Shown: piece after piece, positions 57,714-64,000 of the stretch | Position numbering within the stretch: the first letter of the stretch is position 1 | How the letters are laid out: every line of letters starts with the position of its first letter | Notes under the pieces: generated by a model | The model's input: the letters and a program-made list of their open reading frames with translations, nothing else | What the model was told of the DNA's origin: nothing | The model's database searches: none | Source: Microbotryomycetes sp. JL201 | Taxonomy: Eukaryota > Basidiomycota > Microbotryomycetes | Direction of reading: 5' to 3' | Length of the DNA stretch: 64,000 bases | Assembly (NCBI GenBank): GCA_033819885.1 | Contig: JAQYUZ010000037.1 | Span: 62,001-126,000 of the forward strand | Position numbers and translations under genes: made by a program

Positions 57714-60700
57714 ATGCCACCGCGTCAAGCGAGCCATGGCCGCACGCCATCCTCGTTCGAGGATGTGGAAGAGCACCAAGGCCGGCTGTTGCTGCCATTT
57801 CAGCGCAACGTGCTTGCGCAGCTCATGCCCGCACCCGAGCACTCGAGCACGGGCGACGCACTGCTACTGATGGCTAGAGGGTTGGGCATGAGGTCAATCG
57901 TATCAACAGTTGTCAGTCATGATGGTCACCAATACTCGTCCGGCGGCTGTGCCTCGAAGCGGGGCACCACCGCTCACAGTTGATCTGACCTTGTCCTCCT
58001 CCAGCTGCGGGTGTATGACAGCTCAGACTACCTCGTCATCATCGTCAATGCAACTCCAGACGAGGAACGCAGCTTTGCAGAAGAACTCGGAATGCGCGTC
58101 AAAGTCGTTGGCTTTGAACTGTCCGCCGCCACCCGGTCAGCACGCTTGCGCATTTGCAGCCTACACGAGCACTCCTCTGACGTACAGTCCTGTATACAAC
58201 TACAGTGAGGTCATGTATAAACAAGGAGGCATCTTTTCAGTCACATCCAGAATCTTGACAGTCGACATGCTCAACAAGAAACTGCCCATCGAACTCGTCA
58301 CCGGTCTCATCGTCATGCATGCCGAATCGTCAGTCATTGACACGCACCGCAGCGGCCATCTCTGCCCCCACAGCTAACCATGTGCATTCACAGAGTTACG
58401 CCAGAGTCATCCGAAGCATTCGTCGTGCGCATCTATCGCCAGTGGAACAAGGTCAGACATGTCGAAAAACTACGAGAACGCATGCAGGTACTCACAAACG
58501 GCACTTTTTCGCCACAGGATGGATTCCTCAAAGCATTCTCCGATAGGCCAGAGCAGTTTACGTTTGGCATCTCACCCTTGCAAACTGTTCTCCAACAGCT
58601 GAAACTGCGTCAGGTCATCATCGTGCCACGGTCGGTCACACCTGCGCTCTCGATATTTTTGTCTCTGGTTCATCAAGCTGATCCCGTCCTGTGCCATCTC
58701 GTGCAGGTTCCATTCGGAGGTGGATCTGGATTTGCAAAAACGCAAGGCTGACGTTGTCGAACTGTACCAGCCTCTGTCAACGTCAATGAAAGAGATACAA
58801 ACTGCCATCTTGGAGTGCATGGAGGCAACATTGTCCGAGATCAAGCGAAGCAATACCTACGTCTGTCACGGTTGGGTTTTCATCATGGGGTCAATCGAGC
58901 TGACCGTACATTGGCTTGCGTTTCTCCTTTTTCAAGCTCGAGATTGAAGACTTCACAGTCGAGAATGCCTTGTTCAAATCATTTGACGTCTTGGTTCGGA
59001 AACAACTCGAGCCAGTGTGGCACAAAGTCGGTCCGCGCACGCGTGGCTACGTTGCAGACCTCGCGACACTGCGCAATCTGCAAAGGTCCGTCCCCGGCGT
59101 GATGGCATTCATGAAACGTTCTGAGCATGGGCTTTGCAGGCTCTTGCTATCTCTCGATAGCGTCACGTTCTTGAGGTATCTAGAGACCCTCTTGTCGTCT
59201 CAAAGTGACAAGAAGGAACAAGCTGCTTGGCTGTTCACGTCTGCCGCCGATACCATAATCTCTAGCGCCAAGAAAAGAGTTTACATCCAGAATCGAATCG
59301 AAAAAGCTACGCCTGGTTCAGCTTCTGCGAGCAATGGATCGAACGGTCACACCAACGCCTCAGGTGTCAGATCAAGTAGGGAAATGACAATCGATGGATT
59401 CGAACTGCCTCACGATCTTGAAGACGACGAGTTTGAGTTGGACGGTCCGACAGAGGAAGAGGAAGAAATGCTCCGACAATTGGAGCAGGAAGAGGAAGAC
59501 AGGCGTCAGAGGATGGGTCTTCCGCCTTTGAACCCTACACCCATCTTGTCGGCCCCAGACAAAGGCAAGATGAAGGTGCCAGACAAGGAGAGAGAAAAAT
59601 CGAGGCACGAGAGGAAACGTCCAAAGTGGTTGCCACCAGGAGTAGAAGTCGTTCTGGAGGAACAACCAAAGTGGTTGCTGCTGGCCGATGTTTTAGCAGA
59701 AGTTGAGAACGAGATGCAGTGGGGAAATGTCGATTTGCGTCAGTCCTCGCGATATCTTGTCAGTTTGTGTGCCCTCAAAAAAACTGACTCAACGTTCGTA
59801 TCTCGGGGATTGCAGAAGGCTACTCGAACGACACGATCCTCATCATGTGTAGCTCGACGGAGACCTGCTCCACTCTCGGAGAGTATCTGTCCAGCAGGAC
59901 AGACGACGAAGGGGGCCGCACAATGTTGATGAGCAAGCTGCAAAGCTACTTCTATTGGAAAGGGTCGATGGGCAAGATGCAACGTGCGCTGAAAAGTAGT
60001 GACGCAAAAAAGCCGATGACGGCCACAACAGGGTCGTCGTCTACTGCAGCGGGTGTGGCGAGCACGTTCAAAGCCGGCTCTGCTGCAGGACCTACAAAGC
60101 AACACGGCACAGAAAGCGTAGCCTTGAAGCGTAAACAAGAATGGCAAAGAGGTCAAGCTCCGAGCACGAAACGGAGAAGAGTCCGAGGCGGTGGTAATGT
60201 TGGTTCCAGCGGAGCAACCGGCGGTCCTCACGTACCGCAAGTCAAGACGGAAGCGAATCCAGTGACGATCAACGAAGAAGCTGGTCAGATTGCGGATTTG
60301 TAAGCAGAGTCTCTTGAGACCGTTTGAGCGAGGTTGCTACAGAGGCTGAGTACGACGGTCGCCACGCAACCAGCTTCGAGTCCACCGAGGTCGGTGAAGA
60401 CTTGCTCGCCAAAATCTATGCCATTCAACACAACGAAGACATGTTTGACGAGACAGAGTTTCAAGACTTTTTCGGTATCGTCTCTAACGAGGACCTCGTC
60501 ATCATTCGACCCTACTCGGATGACGACGACGATCGCATGTTGGAAGAGATCAGACCGAAATACGTCATAATGTACGACCCGGATCCCTCTTTTGTTAGGC
60601 GATTAGAGGTGAGCTGCCGACGTGATATATCGTCAAGCTGGCGAGCGATACTCAAGCGGCTCGACAGGCTTATCGGGCGGCTCACGGCAATTGCGCATTG

Positions 60701-61926
60701 CGTGTCTATTTCTTGGTGTACAAGGACTCTGTCGAAGAGCAAAAGTACCTGAGCAGTATTCGCAAGGAAAAGGACGCGTTCGAGCGACTGATTCGCGAAC
60801 GTGGAGTAAGTTTATGGCGAGGTGGATGTCCGAGCAAACAATTTTGCTGATGATGCTGGACAGAATATGGCAATCACCCTCGAGGCTGAATACAGGCCAG
60901 GCGAGGACGAGTCGAATCTGCTGAGATCAGTCAATACTCGACGTGCAGGCGGTCGCACGGTCGAGACGGAGCCGCCGAGAGTGAGCATCCAAATCAGGTT
61001 GTGTATTTGATCGCTACTGCTGACTGAGCTGAGCTCGTTGTCAGATCATTGTGGATGTGCGCGAGCTACGCTCGTCCCTGCCTGGCCTGCTTCACCTCGG
61101 AGGGTTCGAGATTCTGCCGTTGACGATTGGGGTGGGAGATTATGTCATCACTCCCGATATGGCAGTTGAGCGAAAGGCTTTGCCGGATCTGATTCAATCT
61201 TTCAATTCTGGTCGCTTGTGCGTTGAAACGGCCTTGACGAACTCATGCGCTTTCATGCTGACAAGGTCGGAGGACGAAACAGATTCCAACAATGCGAGAT
61301 TATGACGGCGCACTACCAACAACCCATTTTGCTGATTGAATTTGACGAAAAGCGCTCTTTCAATCTCGAGGTGCGCTGTGGAATGATCTTTTCGACGACC
61401 GGTTTATTGACTCGTTCGAGTACAGGGATACGCCGAATTGAAACCTACGAGCGCAGGCACGGCGATGACCGAGATTGATCTACGTTCGAAAATCGTCATG
61501 TTGACGATCGCTTTCCCTCGGCTCAAAATCATTTGGTCATCTTCGCCTTACGAGACTGTTTTGATCTTTACGGATCTGAAAAAAGATCGCAAGGAGCCTG
61601 ATCCGGAACGGGCTTTGCTTGTCGGCGTTCCTGACGAAGACGTTCAATCTGTCGTCAATGCTGCCGGTACGATCCCTCAGTCTACCTCGTCAAACACGTT
61701 CGCCGCTCCGATCGGTGAATCTGGCTTGAACACGGTATCTCAAGAAGTATTGAGAAACTTGCCAGGCATCTCTACCAAAAATTACAGATACGTCATGAAC
61801 AAGACTGAATCGATTGAAACGTTGGTCGATTTGGGTTTGAACCAGGTTCAAGCGATCGTCGGCAACGAGTTTGGCGGACAATTGTACAGGTTCATCAACC
61901 ATGACGTTCGGTCGGAACTGGATTAA
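57714..61926 (+). CDS. RAD1: XPF/Rad1 structure-specific DNA repair endonuclease
   Basis: Fifteen exons give about 1,097 residues. The helicase-like half has LLLPFQRNVLAQLM, LLLMARGLGMRS, GGIFSVTSRILTVDMLN, NKDGFLKAFSDRPEQF and RFHSEVDLDLQKRKADVVELYQPLS. The nuclease domain has IIVDVRELRSSLPGLLH, GDYVITPDMAVERKALPDLI (the GD..ERK..D active site, intact) and QPILLIEFDEKRSF. C-terminal helix-hairpin-helix: LRNLPGISTKNYRYVM, VDLGLNQVQAIVG. XPF pairs with Rad10/ERCC1 and cuts 5' of lesions in nucleotide excision repair. The second-to-third exon junction (58188 or 58206) and the exon 9/10 junction (60283/60343) are the least certain. The start at 57714 is 126 bp from the possible YIF1 start. Confidence 0.95.
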
Positions 61927-62115
61927 AATTCATGCTGTTTACGGAGCCTCCCTTCCGATGCTTTTCTCCTGTGTTTCCCCACAAATGTTGTGTTTGCGTT
62001 TCTGAGGTTGCCCTCGGTTGTTGTAACTCTGGAGATACGACAACATTCTTGTATTGCATGCAAGTCAGGGACAACAAAGGAAGCACAAAAAATTGGAAAT
62101 TGTTCGATCGGGTGG

Positions 62116-63193
62116 TCATGGTGGCATTTGCACTTCGAAATTTGGTTTCGCCGGCAACCCAGCCTTTTGAGCGTCGACAACAATCTTGTTGCTGTGACCG
62201 TCTGAGGATGTTGACATGGATGCCGCATCAATGTTTACTTGCAAGTTGGACAAGAACTCTTCCGTCCTTGTCGACTCGTTCGCGGATGAAACTTTTCGAG
62301 ATGTCGATTGACCGCCGGAAGCCGAGTCTGCCCCGTCGTCATTTGTCGGTTTTGACCGTTTGATAGCTGCCAGCTTTGCTTCAAGCGCTGCTATTTTGCG
62401 GTCTGTGGACCTGTAAAAGCCGCAGAGGTTCAGCTAGAGCGTAAACCTGGGTTGGCAAAACCAAGGAAGAATAAGAAGGACTGACGCGTGTGCGACACCT
62501 TGACCTTTGAGCAAGCTGATTGTCGTCGGTCTCAACGGTTCCGAATGTCTGCCATGATATCCGCCTCCACTTGATCTGTTGGGTCCTCCTGACCCACTGC
62601 TGTACGTCCGTTCGTCCGTTTGCTGCTTCAAGAGAATGACGCGATCGGTCAAGGCATTGCAGTGCGATATCAAGTGCAGTTGTTGACTGACTTGTTCTGA
62701 TGCCTGCATTACGTTAATCTTGCGCCCTCTGACGAGTTTGTCATGCAAGTTGTTTCTCGCTTGTTGAGCTTCCTGAAACGGACGAGTTCATGAGCCAAAA
62801 CCGGAGCGTCAGTCTCTGTCACCAACAGGAGAGCCACAGAAGCAAGCCAAAAAGCAAAGAGGCACTGACCTGCACTGATTCAAATTCTACAAACGCGTAA
62901 CCTCTCGGTTTGCCCTTTAACGGACCAGTCTTGTGAAACAAAAAGTCGAGTTTTGTAATCTTGCCATGTCGAGAGCACAATTGCATCAACGAGTACCTGT
63001 GTGGCGTGGCGCGAGGAGGGCGGGGGCAACGGTCGTCAGCAGAAGCAGCGGCGCGTGAGCCATGACATCTCGGAACAACGACGACGGCGACTGACTCGTC
63101 AACAGATGGAGACAAATTTCCAATGTACAGTCGAGTAGACGTTAGAGCGCTCTTGCTCGTTGATGCAGATGCAGGCTTGCGATTCGCGCTCAT
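62116..63193 (-). CDS. RBM18: RNA-binding protein 18-like (single RRM)
   Basis: Five exons (63193-63096, 62996-62870, 62772-62692, 62625-62486, 62410-62116) give 246 residues. The RRM shows RNP2 LYIGNLSP, LDFLFHKTGPLKGKPRGYAFVEFE (RNP1 region) and EAQQARNNLHDKLVRGRKINV. The 'Y.L...C..HGKI..LDFLFHK.GP..G.PRGY' wording is characteristic of RBM18. A Ser/Gly-rich linker and a short coiled-coil segment, RKIAALEAKLAAIKR, follow. RBM18's role is poorly known. Intron 3 (66 nt) is in frame without stops, so it could be retained. Confidence 0.82.
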
Positions 63194-63452
63194 GGATCGT
63201 CACAGGCCCGAGCGGCCTGAGCGCAAAAGAAAGCAACAGTCGATCCCTTCCTTTTGCTTGTTTGCAAAGGCGAGTCCTTTTTAATCTTGAGAGACAGTAC
63301 AATCAAGTGAATAAAGTCTCTACCCAGATATATCAACGATCCCAGACTGCTACTGCTTCCGCCTGCCAGCCTGCCCACCCGGCGAGAGAAAAACACACGT
63401 TTCACTCGAGTCGGTATTGGGATTTTTGCAACTGATCAATTTTGACAACATC

Positions 63453-64000
63453 CTAGTTCTGTAAAGGGAAACAAAGTGAGCGACGAGTTTGACTAAACGA
63501 TCGACCCCGCCTCTATGAGCTGCATCGACTTACCACGTCATCGAGCTTCGAGTTCTATTTACGATGGGACATCATGGCAAAACAGGCGTCAGCGATTGGG
63601 TTTCCTCCGGGAATGAGCAGTACCAGGCTTCAACTGTCCAAGCGCCCCCAAACTCACGTCAGCATCGACAAGCTCTGGCACCTCGTCCTCGTCCGCTTCT
63701 TGAATCGTTTGCGTCTGGCCGTCAGGTCCTGATGCACCCGCTGCGGCTTGTTGAGCTTGGTAGCTCTCTGCGATCCTGCGCAAGCCGGCGACATGTTCGG
63801 GGCCGAGTTGGGGCAAGATGCCCGGCACGAGCTCTGTCAACTCCTTTTCTTGTCCTCGGCCGTAGATGGCAAACGTGTTGGCGCCCATAGCGGCGTGAAC
63901 TGAGAGTACAAGTGTAATGTCAGTCAGGTGCCCATTGCAGCTGGATCCGAGACGAGACTTGCCCTTTGGTGCGGTAAAGTTGAGCACGTTCTGGTTCTCG
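63453..64000 (-). CDS. EGD1: Nascent polypeptide-associated complex subunit beta, 3' part
   Basis: Partial; the 5' end lies beyond the right edge. Exons seen: 64000-63963, 63899-63658, 63554-63534 (21 nt) and 63458-63453 (6 nt: Asn plus stop). Protein: [26 protein letters not shown], then [30 protein letters not shown], an Ala/Gly/Gln stretch and [20 protein letters not shown]. The NAC domain and the acidic C terminus fit BTF3/Egd1, which binds ribosomes beside the tunnel exit with NAC alpha. The first visible intron (63962-63900) has a GC donor, GCAAGT. Identification is secure; the two terminal microexons are inferred. Confidence 0.93.

Overview
This window is nuclear DNA of a fungus, most probably a basidiomycete with a compact genome (perhaps a smut- or yeast-like lineage). 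The reasons are: translation elongation factor eEF3; fungal forms of Sup35, Rax1, Nnf1, Med8 and MRPL20; peroxisomal malate synthase; and small introns, mostly 50-70 nt (GTRNGT/GTCAGT donors, CTGAC-like branch sites), in nearly every gene. No rRNA, tRNA, CRISPR or transposon was recognised. Gene models were built by hand: coding frames were joined across GT-AG (a few GC-AG) introns so that conserved protein motifs run on without a break. Internal splice positions may be off by a base or so.

Layout. 1-534: 3' end of a secreted double-psi-barrel-like protein. 1155-3670 (+) SUP35/eRF3, convergent with 3887-7852 (-) eEF3. 8221-9380 (-) mitochondrial HTD2-like dehydratase, divergent from 9851-10789 (+) cytochrome c. 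11201-15116 (-): large modular cysteine-rich secreted protein interrupted by a 100-N gap. 16489-17385 (+) UBC13. 17495-18676 (-) enoyl-CoA hydratase ending in PKL. 19336-21162 (+) uncharacterised Q-rich protein. 21323-22124 (+) complex I B8 subunit. 22474-23375 (+) ribosomal protein eS24. 23760-24440 (+) mitochondrial ribosomal protein MRPL20. 24922-26533 (+) F-box-like protein. 27516-30285 (+) disordered Ser/Pro-rich protein. 30517-31560 (-) NNF1. 31904-34550 (-) malate synthase (AKL terminus). 34680-36114 (-) glutamine amidotransferase, divergent over only 74 bp from 36189-37097 (+) MED8. 37148-38242 (-) hotdog thioesterase. 38471-39963 (-) RAX1. 41611-46077 (+) large four-TM protein. 46290-48184 (-) alanine aminotransferase. 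48907-49973 (+) acyl-protein thioesterase. 50456-51890 and 52862-54417 (+): tandem secreted paralogues. 54692-55819 (-) Qc-SNARE. 56008-57447 (-) YIF1. 57714-61926 (+) XPF/Rad1 nuclease. 62116-63193 (-) RBM18-like RNA-binding protein. 63453 to the right edge (-) NAC beta.

Most of this is housekeeping: translation (eRF3, eEF3, eS24, NAC beta), mitochondria (cytochrome c, HTD2, complex I B8, MRPL20), peroxisome/glyoxylate metabolism (malate synthase, the PKL-ending hydratase) and secretory traffic (YIF1, SNARE). The accessory, less explained part is secreted protein: the cysteine-rich modular gene, in which every confidently placed intron is phase 1; the tandem paralogue pair with dibasic Kex2-type sites; and the partial double-psi-barrel gene at the left edge. 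These are the best places to look for something new.
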